The position numbers were made by a program, and so were the translations under genes. This document shows, piece by piece, positions 8,330-14,996 of a DNA stretch of 19,807 nt. The notes under the pieces were generated by a model that saw only the letters and a program-made list of their open reading frames with translations, made no database searches and was not told the DNA's origin. Origin of the DNA: JBDSEG01 sp039920165 (GTDB taxonomy: Bacteria > Pseudomonadota > Gammaproteobacteria > Burkholderiales > Burkholderiaceae_C); the NCBI GenBank assembly GCA_039920165.1, contig JBDSEG010000336.1:1-19807 (forward strand), in the 5' to 3' direction. The stretch's first letter is position 1, and every line of letters begins with the position of its first letter.

Positions 8330-8911
8330 TTGAACCGTCGCAAATTCGCCCTCGTCGGCGCCGCCATCGCCTTCACCGCCTGCAGCGACAAGGCCCCGAC
8401 CGCCGTCGCGCAACCCGCCAGGGGCGCGAACCGTCCGAGCGACAAGGAGGCCTACGAACTGGCCGCGACCGGCAGCGGCTTCACGGTCGGTCCGGTGATG
8501 GCGGTCAATACGGTGTACGTCTTTTTCGACACCACCTGTCCGCATTGCGCCGAGCTGTGGGCGGCCTCGCAACCTCTGCTCGGCAAGCTCAAATTCGTCT
8601 GGATGCCGCTGGCGCTGCTACGCCCATCGTCGGGGCCGCAGGGCGCGACCATCCTCGCCGCGCCGAACCCGGCCGCGGCGATGACCGAAAACGAGACCTC
8701 GGTGCAGCAGCGCAAGGGCGGCATTACGGTCAGCCCGACGCTGCCGGACGCGGTGCTCGACAAGGTCAAGGCGAATACCGAACTGTTCAAGCGCCTGGGC
8801 GCCGAAAGCGTTCCCTACGTGCTCTACAAGAACCCGAAGACCGGTGCTTACGGCAGCCATGCCGGCTCCACCGATACCGCGCGCCTGGCGCAGATGGTGG
8901 GCGCGGCCTGA
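8330..8911 (+). CDS. DsbG-like thiol:disulfide interchange lipoprotein with TTG start
   Basis: A 193-residue thioredoxin-fold protein. The active site is C70-P-H-C73 in the FFDTTCPHC segment, and the cis-proline loop is SVPYVLYKN, both typical of DsbC/DsbG-type periplasmic oxidoreductases. It is shorter than DsbG because the N-terminal dimerisation domain is missing; about 40 linker residues (22-60) precede the fold. The N-terminus NRRKFALVGAAIAFTAC looks like a lipoprotein signal, with C18 as the acylated residue (imperfect lipobox FTAC). The start is TTG at 8330, supported by GGAG 6 nt upstream and by the signal sequence starting there. The frame is open to 8198, but that extension would bury the signal peptide. 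Substrate unknown; protection or isomerisation of periplasmic thiols is likely. Confidence 0.85.
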   Translation: MNRRKFALVGAAIAFTACSDKAPTAVAQPARGANRPSDKEAYELAATGSGFTVGPVMAVNTVYVFFDTTCPHCAELWAASQPLLGKLKFVWMPLALLRPSSGPQGATILAAPNPAAAMTENETSVQQRKGGITVSPTLPDAVLDKVKANTELFKRLGAESVPYVLYKNPKTGAYGSHAGSTDTARLAQMVGAA

Positions 8912-8929
8912 GTTCGAAATCGAGGCGCC

Positions 8930-8967
8930 CAAAAAGCGAACCCCTCCTGGCCGTGAGGCTGGAGGGG
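8930..8967 (-). terminator. Probable intrinsic terminator for ubiD (possibly bidirectional)
   Basis: A hairpin with stem CCCCTCC (8941-8947)/GGAGGGG (8961-8967) encloses an inner GCC-GTGA-GGC mini-stem. Read on the minus strand, the stem is followed by TTCGCTTTTT, a near-canonical termination tract. It lies between convergent genes, about 150 nt past the ubiD stop and 30 nt past the DsbG-like stop. It could therefore stop transcripts from both sides. Confidence 0.5.
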
Positions 8968-9024
8968 CGGATGGCTGACGCCACCGGTTGGGGCTCCGGA
9001 GGTTAGAGGTCCGGGGCTCCTACA

Positions 9025-9039
9025 GCGCAGTGACTGCGC
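9025..9039. other. Short perfect palindrome downstream of ubiD
   Basis: GCGCAGT-G-ACTGCGC is a 7-bp perfect inverted repeat with a single central base, in the 205-bp spacer between the DsbG-like gene and ubiD. The spacer also has GGGGCTCC twice (8990-8997 and 9013-9020). No RNA family was recognised in this spacer. The palindrome could be a protein-binding site or an RNA hairpin in the ubiD 3' UTR. Confidence 0.3.
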
Positions 9040-9116
9040 CGCTGGATTTACCTGCAAGCAGGCCTTTGTAAGGTAGCCGATGCCGGGGCGGACTGCAAGC
9101 CGCGTCGAGCGGTCTT

Positions 9117-10679
9117 TTAATTCTTCCCGGGTGTCAGCAACGTTTGCACGAGGCCGGCAATGCGCTGCGCGACCGCAGGATCCGGACGGATCACCCGGCC
9201 CCATTCGCGCTGCGTCTCGCCGGTCCATTTGTGGGTGGCATCGAGGCCGATCTTGCCGCCGAGTCCGCTCACCGGCGAGGCGAAGTCGAGATAGTCGATG
9301 GGCGTATTTTCGACCAGGGTCGTATCGCGCACCGGGTCCATCCGCGTCGTGATCGCCCACACCACATCGGGCCAGTGGCGAATGTTCACGTCGTCGTCGG
9401 TGACCACGATGAACTTGGTATACATAAACTGGCGCAGAAAGCTCCACAGCCCGAACATCACGCGCTTGGCATGGCCGGGATAGGCCTTGCGGATGCTGAT
9501 GATGGCCAGCCGATAGCTGCAGCCTTCCGGCGGCAGATAGAAATCGGCGATCTCCGGAAACTGCTTTTGCAGGATCGGCACGAAGACTTCGTTCAGCGCC
9601 ACGCCCAGGACCGACGGTTCGTCGGGCGGCTTGCCGGTGTGGGTCGAGTGGTAGATCGGGTTGGCCCGGTGCGTCATGCGCGCGATCTCGAACACCGGGA
9701 ACCAGTCCTGCTCGTTGTAGTAGCCGGTGTGATCGCCGAAGGGGCCTTCGAGGGCGTGCAGATGACCGCCGATCTCCTTGGTTTCGACGCCGTGCTCGCT
9801 GCGACCGACGAATCCCGGCGCCGCGGTCGGGATGTGGCCTTCCAGCACGATCTCGGCGCTGGCAGGCACCTGCAGCATCACACCGGCGTCGCCAACGGAG
9901 GTGTCGACGACTTCGGTGCGGCTGCCGCGCAGCAATCCGGCGAACTGGTATTCGGAAAGGCTGTCGGGCACCGGCGTGACGGCGCCGAGGATCGTTGCCG
10001 GGTCGGCCCCCAGCGCGACCGCCATCGGAAACGGCTGCCCCGGTTTTGCACGGGCAAATTCGCGAAAATCGAGGGCGCCGCCACGGTGCGCCAGCCAACG
10101 CATGATGACCTGGCGCGGTGCGATGACCTGCTGTCGATAGATGCCCAGGTTCTGCCTCGCGCGCGCGTTTGGGGCGCCCTGCGGGCCGCGGGTCACGACC
10201 AGGCCCCATGTGATGAGGGGGCCGGCATCCTCGGGCCAGCAGGTCGGGACCGGCAAGCGGCCGAGATCGACCTCTTCGCCAGTGAACTTCACGTCCTGGC
10301 AAGGCGCGTGTCGCGCCACGGCGGGCTTCATCGACCACAGCGCCTTGGCCATCTGCAGCAGCTTTCCGGCGTCCTTCAGTCCCTTCGGGGGCTCCGGTTC
10401 CTTGAGATTCGCCAGGAGACGGCCGACGTCCCGCAGCTCGGTCACGTCGTCTGCGCCCATCGCCAGTGCTACCCGTCGAGGCGTGCCGAACAGGTTGGTC
10501 AGACTGGAAACTTTGTAACCCGGCATGTTTTCGAACAGCAGGGCCGGCCCGCCCGACTGAAGGACGAAGTCACTGATCGCTGTCACCTCCAGCCGCACCG
10601 AGACTGGCGCTGCGACGCGACGCAGATCCTCGGCCGCTTCGAGAACGCGCATGAAGTCGCGTAGATCTCGATATTTCAT
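9117..10679 (-). CDS. ubiD: 4-hydroxy-3-polyprenylbenzoate decarboxylase UbiD
   Basis: A 520-residue prenylated-FMN-dependent decarboxylase acting on 3-octaprenyl-4-hydroxybenzoate in ubiquinone biosynthesis; it needs cofactor made by UbiX (not in the window). UbiD-family landmarks are visible: ENMPGYKVSSLTNLFG (residues 50-65), the metal/phosphate-binding region N177-LGIYR182, EIVLEG (276-281) and EGPFGDHTGYYNEQDW (311-326). Between the last two is a loop of about 29 residues, longer than in the E. coli protein as I recall it. The start is ATG at 10679. Upstream sequence is AT-rich and lacks a strong ribosome site. It is a single gene, convergent with the DsbG-like gene and divergent from the lytic transglycosylase. 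Close UbiD relatives act on other aromatic acids, but overall similarity favours UbiD proper. Confidence 0.94.
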   Translation of the reverse strand: MKYRDLRDFMRVLEAAEDLRRVAAPVSVRLEVTAISDFVLQSGGPALLFENMPGYKVSSLTNLFGTPRRVALAMGADDVTELRDVGRLLANLKEPEPPKGLKDAGKLLQMAKALWSMKPAVARHAPCQDVKFTGEEVDLGRLPVPTCWPEDAGPLITWGLVVTRGPQGAPNARARQNLGIYRQQVIAPRQVIMRWLAHRGGALDFREFARAKPGQPFPMAVALGADPATILGAVTPVPDSLSEYQFAGLLRGSRTEVVDTSVGDAGVMLQVPASAEIVLEGHIPTAAPGFVGRSEHGVETKEIGGHLHALEGPFGDHTGYYNEQDWFPVFEIARMTHRANPIYHSTHTGKPPDEPSVLGVALNEVFVPILQKQFPEIADFYLPPEGCSYRLAIISIRKAYPGHAKRVMFGLWSFLRQFMYTKFIVVTDDDVNIRHWPDVVWAITTRMDPVRDTTLVENTPIDYLDFASPVSGLGGKIGLDATHKWTGETQREWGRVIRPDPAVAQRIAGLVQTLLTPGKN

Positions 10680-10685
10680 ACAATT

Positions 10686-10700
10686 AAGTAATTATTCTCA
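10686..10700 (-). promoter_or_regulatory. Fur-box-like sequence at the ubiD start
   Basis: On the minus strand this 15-mer reads TGAGAATAATTACTT. It agrees with the Fur 7-1-7 consensus (TGATAATNATTATCA) at 10 of 14 defined positions, but one half is poor. It lies only 6 nt upstream of the ubiD ATG. The whole surrounding 60 bp is AT-rich, so chance similarity is a real possibility. Confidence 0.25.
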
Positions 10701-10712
10701 TAGTCGTTAGTA

Positions 10713-10740
10713 TTGACGGGTTATTAAAAATTTTTAGAAT
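10713..10740 (+). promoter_or_regulatory. Sigma-70-type promoter for the lytic transglycosylase gene
   Basis: TTGACG (10713-10718) and TAGAAT (10735-10740) are separated by 16 nt; each hexamer matches the consensus at 5 of 6 positions. The spacer is strongly AT-rich, against a GC-rich background. Transcription starting near 10747 would give a leader of about 130 nt before the ATG at 10880. That leader contains the tandem 20-bp repeat. Confidence 0.6.
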
Positions 10741-10795
10741 CTGCCTTCCTCATGCAATCTCGGGTAAACCCTTAGATCACATGTCGCTTTGATTA

Positions 10796-10835
10796 TCAGC
10801 CGCGTTCGCGGATCGTCAGCCGCGTTCGCGGATCG
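10796..10835 (+). repeat. Tandem duplication of a 20-bp hairpin-forming unit
   Basis: The 20-mer TCAGCCGCGTTCGCGGATCG occurs twice back to back with no mismatch (10796-10815 and 10816-10835). Each copy contains the inverted repeat CCGCG-TT-CGCGG. The pair sits 45 nt upstream of the transglycosylase start, inside its predicted 5' leader. Confidence 0.9.
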
Positions 10836-10879
10836 ACCGTTCGACCGGACTGCAAAACAGTCTCCCCCGAGGATTTCCA

Positions 10880-11803
10880 ATGACAGGACTGCACAAGATG
10901 CTTTCCGCAGCGCGTTCGGCGCGACGCCGGTCGGTCGACAGCGTGGCGGTGGCCCTGCGCGACATCGGCAACGGCATGCTCGAGGTCAGCCACAACACCC
11001 TGGCATTGCTCGGCTTGGTTCTCGTCGCGGTGGTGATGTTCGCTTCGGGCTGGGCCGACCTGCGGCACGCGGTGGAGGAACATACGCTGGAATGGCTGCA
11101 GGCCCGCCAGCTTGCGCGTGCCGAACCGGTTGGTGAAAGTGAGAGCTTGGCCAAGGATCTGAGCGAACCCACCGCGGTCGAACGCGCCACGGCATCCGAT
11201 CCGAAGTTCCTGAACAAGCAACAAGGCGCGATTGCGCAGTGGATATCGCGCCGCTACAAGGTGGCGCCCGAGCCGATCAGCCGTCTGGTTCAGGAGGCGT
11301 GGCAGGTCGGAGCGCGCACTGGGCTCGACCCCACGCTCATCCTCGCCATCATGGCGATCGAATCCAGCTTCAACCCGTTCGCGCAGAGTCCGGTCGGCGC
11401 GCAGGGTCTGATGCAGGTCATGACCAAGATCCACGACGACAAATATGTCGCCTTCGGCGGCCGGCATGCGGCATTCGACCCGGTCACCAACCTGCGGGTC
11501 GGGGCCCAGGTCTTGAAGGAGTGCATCGCCCGCGCCGGCAGCCTCGAAGCCGGGCTGCGCTATTACGTCGGCGCCGCCAATTTGGTCGACGACGGCGGCT
11601 ACGCCGGCAAAGTGCTCGCCGAGCAGGGTCAGCTGCGCCTGGTCGCGAACGGCAAGGCAGTCCCGCCGACGATCTCGGTCGCGCCACTCGCAATCAAGCC
11701 GGCGCCGGTGCGGGTCCGACAGGCGGTCGATATCCCGGCCGACACCACCTCGCCCGCGATCGTCCCGCAGCCCTCCGCGCCCGACCTGATCGCGATGCGC
11801 TGA
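10880..11803 (+). CDS. Membrane-anchored lytic transglycosylase (SLT domain)
   Basis: A 307-residue enzyme predicted to cleave the MurNAc-GlcNAc bond of peptidoglycan in the periplasm. A basic N-terminus is followed by one membrane segment (about residues 41-57), so it is anchored rather than secreted. The SLT (goose-lysozyme-like) domain spans about 135-260. The catalytic glutamate is E161 in the IESSFNPFAQS motif, followed by GAQGLMQV, and the YYVGAAN segment corresponds to the usual Y-N/G-x-G motif. The last 50 residues are proline/alanine-rich and low in complexity. The ATG at 10880 has CGAGGA 6 nt upstream. It is preceded by its own promoter and followed by a 220-bp gap before glyA. Not matched to a named MltX by eye; E-type (Slt/MltC-like) chemistry is expected. 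Confidence 0.88.
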   Translation: MTGLHKMLSAARSARRRSVDSVAVALRDIGNGMLEVSHNTLALLGLVLVAVVMFASGWADLRHAVEEHTLEWLQARQLARAEPVGESESLAKDLSEPTAVERATASDPKFLNKQQGAIAQWISRRYKVAPEPISRLVQEAWQVGARTGLDPTLILAIMAIESSFNPFAQSPVGAQGLMQVMTKIHDDKYVAFGGRHAAFDPVTNLRVGAQVLKECIARAGSLEAGLRYYVGAANLVDDGGYAGKVLAEQGQLRLVANGKAVPPTISVAPLAIKPAPVRVRQAVDIPADTTSPAIVPQPSAPDLIAMR

Positions 11804-11860
11804 GCGCCGTGCGCGACGGCGCCAGCCGCTAAACTCGCGAAGCCGCGCGACTGGCGATGC

Positions 11861-11877
11861 GGCCCCACCGTGGGGCC
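11861..11877 (+). terminator. GC hairpin downstream of the transglycosylase gene
   Basis: GGCCCCA-CCG-TGGGGCC forms a perfect 7-bp stem about 58 nt past the stop. There is no T-run, so it is a possible Rho-assisted terminator or 3'-end stabiliser. The remaining glyA leader (11878-12023) shows no riboswitch I recognise. Confidence 0.35.
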
Positions 11878-12023
11878 CGGAGTTGGATTCACCAACGGGA
11901 AGCGCGGCGCACGGCCATCCGCACCGGTGCCGTCCGTCACAGCCGTTCGCCTGGGCAGCCCCTCTCGGTCACGCTAGGCGATGCCGCGCGTCCGGGGGTC
12001 TCCATCGCAGAGGACTGCCGACC

Positions 12024-13274
12024 ATGTTCGACACCAAGCTATCGACGATATCCGCCACGGACCCGCAGGTATGGCAAGCGATCCAGAGTGAAAACCAGCG
12101 CCAGGAAGATCACATCGAGCTGATCGCGTCGGAGAACTACGCTTCCCCCGCCGTGATGGCCGCACAGGGCAGCCAGCTCACAAACAAATATGCCGAGGGC
12201 TACCCCGGCAAGCGCTACTACGGTGGCTGCGAATTCGTCGACCAGGTCGAGACGCTCGCGATCGAACGACTGAAGACGCTGTTCGGCGCGGCCTACGCGA
12301 ACGTCCAGCCCAACTCGGGTTCGCAGGCGAACCAGTCGGTCTTCTTCGGCCTGCTGCAGCCGGGCGACACCATCATGGGAATGAGCCTGGCCGAAGGCGG
12401 GCACCTGACCCACGGCATGGCGCTCAACATGAGCGGCAAGTGGTTCAAGGTCGTGAGCTATGGACTGACCGAGCGCGAGGAGATCGACTACGACGCGATG
12501 GAGCGCCTGGCCCACGAGCACCGGCCCAAACTCATCATTGCCGGCTCGTCGGCGTACAGCCTGCGGATCGATTTCGCGCGCTTCGCCCAGGTCGCCAAAG
12601 CGGTCGACGCGATCTTCATGGTCGATATGGCGCACTACGCCGGGCTGATCGCCGCCGGCGTCTATCCCAACCCGGTGCCGCACGCCGATGTCGTCACCTC
12701 GACCACCCACAAGAGCCTGCGCGGACCGCGCGGCGGCGTGGTTCTGATGAACGACGAAGCGATCGCCAAGAAGATCAACAGCGCCATCTTTCCCGGCATC
12801 CAGGGCGGGCCGCTCATGCACGTCATCGCGGCCAAGGCGGTGGCGTTCCAGGAGGCATTGCAGCCCGCGTTCAAGGTCTACCAGCAGCAGGTCGCGGCGA
12901 ATGCCATCGTGCTCGCGCAGACCCTCGCCGAGCGCGGACTGCGCATCGTCAGCGGACGAACCGAATCGCATCTGATGCTGGTTGACCTGCGGCCCAAGGG
13001 ACTGACCGGCAAGGCCGCGGAAGACCTGCTCGGCCAGGCCCACATGACGTGCAACAAGAACGGCATCCCGAACGATCCGCAAAAGCCGATGGTCACGAGC
13101 GGCATCCGCCTGGGAACTCCGGCCATGACGACGCGCGGGTTTCGCGAGGACCAGGCGCGCCAGACCGCGCACCTGATCGCCGACGTGCTGGACCGCCCCG
13201 ACGATGCGGCCAACCTGGCCGCAGTACGTGAGAAGGTCGGCGCGCTGACCCGAGCGTTCCCCGTCTACAAGTGA
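12024..13274 (+). CDS. glyA: Serine hydroxymethyltransferase
   Basis: A 416-residue PLP enzyme interconverting serine plus tetrahydrofolate with glycine plus methylene-tetrahydrofolate; cytoplasmic, the main source of one-carbon units. The Schiff-base lysine is K230 in the TTHKSLRGPRGG motif. Further conserved parts are ELIASENYAS (32-41), the NKYAEGYPGKRYYGG segment (54-68) and MVDMAHYAGLIA (199-210). Length is normal for the family. The start is ATG at 12024, with AGAGGA about 9 nt upstream; an upstream in-frame extension exists but has no family similarity. nrdR follows 78 nt later, the usual neighbour in Burkholderiales, with two hairpins between them. Confidence 0.98.
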   Translation: MFDTKLSTISATDPQVWQAIQSENQRQEDHIELIASENYASPAVMAAQGSQLTNKYAEGYPGKRYYGGCEFVDQVETLAIERLKTLFGAAYANVQPNSGSQANQSVFFGLLQPGDTIMGMSLAEGGHLTHGMALNMSGKWFKVVSYGLTEREEIDYDAMERLAHEHRPKLIIAGSSAYSLRIDFARFAQVAKAVDAIFMVDMAHYAGLIAAGVYPNPVPHADVVTSTTHKSLRGPRGGVVLMNDEAIAKKINSAIFPGIQGGPLMHVIAAKAVAFQEALQPAFKVYQQQVAANAIVLAQTLAERGLRIVSGRTESHLMLVDLRPKGLTGKAAEDLLGQAHMTCNKNGIPNDPQKPMVTSGIRLGTPAMTTRGFREDQARQTAHLIADVLDRPDDAANLAAVREKVGALTRAFPVYK

Positions 13275-13350
13275 AGCAACCCCAACGCTCACTTCGTTCG
13301 CGGCCCCCCGAGGGGGCGCCTCAGTGGCTTCGGGCGGCCGGGCGCCACTG
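13275..13350 (+). repeat. Burkholderiales-type intergenic hairpin repeat between glyA and nrdR
   Basis: The spacer has two inverted repeats in series. The first is GCCCCC-CGA-GGGGGC (13303-13308/13312-13317), preceded by CGCTCACTTCGTTCG. The second is CAGTGGC (13322-13328) with GCCACTG (13344-13350) around a 15-nt GC-rich loop. From memory, this two-hairpin layout is a dispersed repeat in Burkholderiales intergenic regions. It may terminate glyA transcription. The second stem ends 2 nt before the nrdR ATG and replaces any normal ribosome-binding site. Confidence 0.6.
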
Positions 13351-13352
13351 AG

Positions 13353-13796
13353 ATGCGCTGCCCCTTCTGCAGCCACGCCGATACCCAGGTCGTCGAGACG
13401 CGTGAAAGCGACGAGGGCGACGTCGTGCGTCGGCGCCGCCGCTGCCAGGACTGCGAGAAGCGCTTCACGACCTACGAACGCGCCGAGATCGCCTTGCCCG
13501 CGGTCGTCAAGAAGGACGGCACGCGGGCGGAGTTCGACCTCTCCAAGATTCAGGCTTCGATGAGCCTGGCGCTGCGCAAGCGCCCGGTCAGCATCGAGCA
13601 GATCGACGCCGCGCTGGAGCGTATCCAGGAAAAACTGCTCAACAGCGGCGCCAAGGAAGTGCCGTCGACGCGGCTGGGCGAACTGGTGATGCGCGAGTTG
13701 AAGCGGATCGACAAGGTCGCCTATGTCCGCTTCGCGTCGGTCTACCGAAGCTTCGAGGACGTCGACGAATTCCGTCAGCTGATCCGCGATATCTGA
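13353..13796 (+). CDS. nrdR: Transcriptional repressor NrdR
   Basis: A 147-residue regulator that represses ribonucleotide reductase genes in response to ATP/dATP. The zinc ribbon uses C3, C6, C31 and C34 and includes the basic DNA-contact stretch VVRRRRRC. The ATP-cone domain follows at about 49-139 (PAVVKKDG, then the VRFASVYRSFED segment). Length and termini are standard. No Shine-Dalgarno is visible before the ATG because a repeat hairpin runs to within 2 nt of it. Translation may rely on the hairpin opening or on low-efficiency initiation. The neighbouring glyA contributes to thymidylate/purine supply, a sensible functional pairing. Confidence 0.97.
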   Translation: MRCPFCSHADTQVVETRESDEGDVVRRRRRCQDCEKRFTTYERAEIALPAVVKKDGTRAEFDLSKIQASMSLALRKRPVSIEQIDAALERIQEKLLNSGAKEVPSTRLGELVMRELKRIDKVAYVRFASVYRSFEDVDEFRQLIRDI

Positions 13797-13822
13797 CTCG
13801 CATAACCGGCGATGCCAGGTCG

Positions 13823-13871
13823 CCTCCCCCGAAAGGAGGACACCCGCAAGAGGGCCGCCCGTTTCCCTCTT
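13823..13871 (+). terminator. Double hairpin between nrdR and the minor pilin operon
   Basis: CCTCC (13823-13827) pairs with GGAGG (13835-13839). AAGAGGG (13848-13854) pairs with CCCTCTT (13865-13871), a perfect 7-bp stem with a 10-nt loop. No T-run follows. It probably insulates the pilin operon from glyA-nrdR and resembles a degenerate relative of the upstream repeat. Confidence 0.4.
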
Positions 13872-13943
13872 GAAGGGGGCGCGAAGAATGCCGCCGATTC
13901 CTAAAGTGTGTCCATCGCAACGGCACACACAGGGGACGGCATC

Positions 13944-14510
13944 ATGCAAACCCAACGCAACTCAGGCATCGGAACTGGCACCAGCCGCAAACAACGCGGC
14001 GTCACGCTGATCGAGACCTGCGTCGTCGCGGTCATCACGGCCATCACCGCTTCGACCGCGATTCCCGGCATGCAGGACCTGCTCGAGACGCGCCGGGTCG
14101 ATGGCGTGGCGACCCTGCTTGCGACCGACATCCAGTGGGTGCGCAGCGAAGCGGTGGCGCGCAACCAACCGGTGCGCCTGACGCTGCATTCCGGCGCGGG
14201 CAACACCTGCTACGTCGTGCACACCGGCCCGGCCGACGCCTGCACCTGCGACGGCAGCGGCCCGGCGCAATGCACCGGCGAGAGCGCCCGCGAGATCCGC
14301 ACTGTCGTACTGCCGGGCTCGGGCAAGGTCAGCGTCGAAGGCAATGTCGAATCGATCCTGTTCGACCCGGTGCACGGCACGTCGACGCCAGCCGGCACGC
14401 TGCGCGTCACCGGTGCGAAGGGCCGCGCGGTGCATCACGTCGTCAACGTCATGGGCCGGGTGCGCTCATGCTCGCCGCTGCGCACCATGAGCGCCTACCG
14501 CGCTTGCTGA
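13944..14510 (+). CDS. fimT: GspH/FimT-type minor pseudopilin
   Basis: A 188-residue type IV pilin-like protein, probably part of the minor pilin complex that primes pilus assembly in the inner membrane. The type III signal is RKQRG|VTLIETCVVAV: cleavage is expected after G19, with E24 at +5 of the mature form. Valine at +1 is less common than Phe or Met. The hydrophobic helix covers about residues 20-42. A GspH/FimT-like beta domain follows, with several cysteines (four between about residues 91 and 112) able to form disulfides. ATG at 13944 has AGGGGA 7 nt upstream; a GTG start at 13908 is less well placed. It is the first gene of the pilin operon, 147 nt after nrdR. FimT versus FimU cannot be settled from sequence alone. 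Confidence 0.85.
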   Translation: MQTQRNSGIGTGTSRKQRGVTLIETCVVAVITAITASTAIPGMQDLLETRRVDGVATLLATDIQWVRSEAVARNQPVRLTLHSGAGNTCYVVHTGPADACTCDGSGPAQCTGESAREIRTVVLPGSGKVSVEGNVESILFDPVHGTSTPAGTLRVTGAKGRAVHHVVNVMGRVRSCSPLRTMSAYRAC

Positions 14511-14525
14511 ACCGGGAGACACGCG

Positions 14526-14996
14526 ATGCCATCCGCCCGGCCCATAATTTCTGCTCCGTGCAGGTCCCGCCGCAGCCGCGGCTTCACCTTGATCGAAACC
14601 ATGGTGGCCACCGCGATCTCGGCGATCCTCTCGAGCATCGCCTACCCATCGTTCCAGGCGCAGGTGAACAAGGCGCGGCGCGCCGATGCGATGCTCGCGA
14701 TCCACCAGGTGCAGATGGCGCAGGAGCGCTGGCGCGCCAACCATGCGACGTATGCGACGCTGACGCAGCTCGGCTTTGCCGCGACGAGCCCGAGCGGGCA
14801 TTACACCGTCGCCGTGGCGGCGGTCGCTTCGCACGGCTACGAGATCACCGCCAGCGCGACCGGCCCGCAGGCCCGAGATACCGACTGCCGGCAGATCGGC
14901 ATCGCGGTCGAAGGGGCGAATGCGTTGTACCGCTCAGGCAGCGATGCCGCCATGGCCAATGGCGCGTCGCTGAACCGCAGTTGCTGGAGCCTGTGA
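14526..14996 (+). CDS. pilE: PilE-like type IV pilin
   Basis: A 156-residue pilin-like protein. The prepilin site is RSRG|FTLIETMVATA, with G19 cleaved, F20 at +1 and E24 at +5, followed by the N-terminal hydrophobic helix. The body has the PilE/ComP-like layout: SFQAQVNKARRADAML, then an ATYATLTQLGF segment. A C-terminal disulfide pair (C121 region and C153) is likely. The signal leader of 19 residues is long and basic. The start is ATG at 14526, with GGGAGA 6 nt before it. The stop overlaps the pilW ATG (TGATG). In other betaproteobacteria a PilE-like gene usually ends this operon after pilY1; here it is second. Whether it is a minor or a major subunit is not decided. Confidence 0.85.
   Translation: MPSARPIISAPCRSRRSRGFTLIETMVATAISAILSSIAYPSFQAQVNKARRADAMLAIHQVQMAQERWRANHATYATLTQLGFAATSPSGHYTVAVAAVASHGYEITASATGPQARDTDCRQIGIAVEGANALYRSGSDAAMANGASLNRSCWSL

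Noticed and set aside
8968..9116. Possible riboswitch or small RNA between the DsbG-like gene and ubiD
   Set aside because: It has repeats and a palindrome but no conserved riboswitch, tmRNA, SRP or RNase P core. It lies at the 3' ends of both genes, so a leader role is impossible.
9144..10664. A 506-codon open frame on the plus strand over ubiD
   Set aside because: It is a mirror of the ubiD coding frame with histidine/arginine-rich, non-family sequence.
11804..12023. Possible folate or glycine riboswitch upstream of glyA
   Set aside because: No known aptamer core could be recognised; only a simple GC hairpin is evident.
12039..13955. A 638-codon open frame on the minus strand across glyA and nrdR
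   Set aside because: It is antisense to two clearly conserved genes, its translation resembles no family, and long antisense frames are expected in GC-rich DNA.
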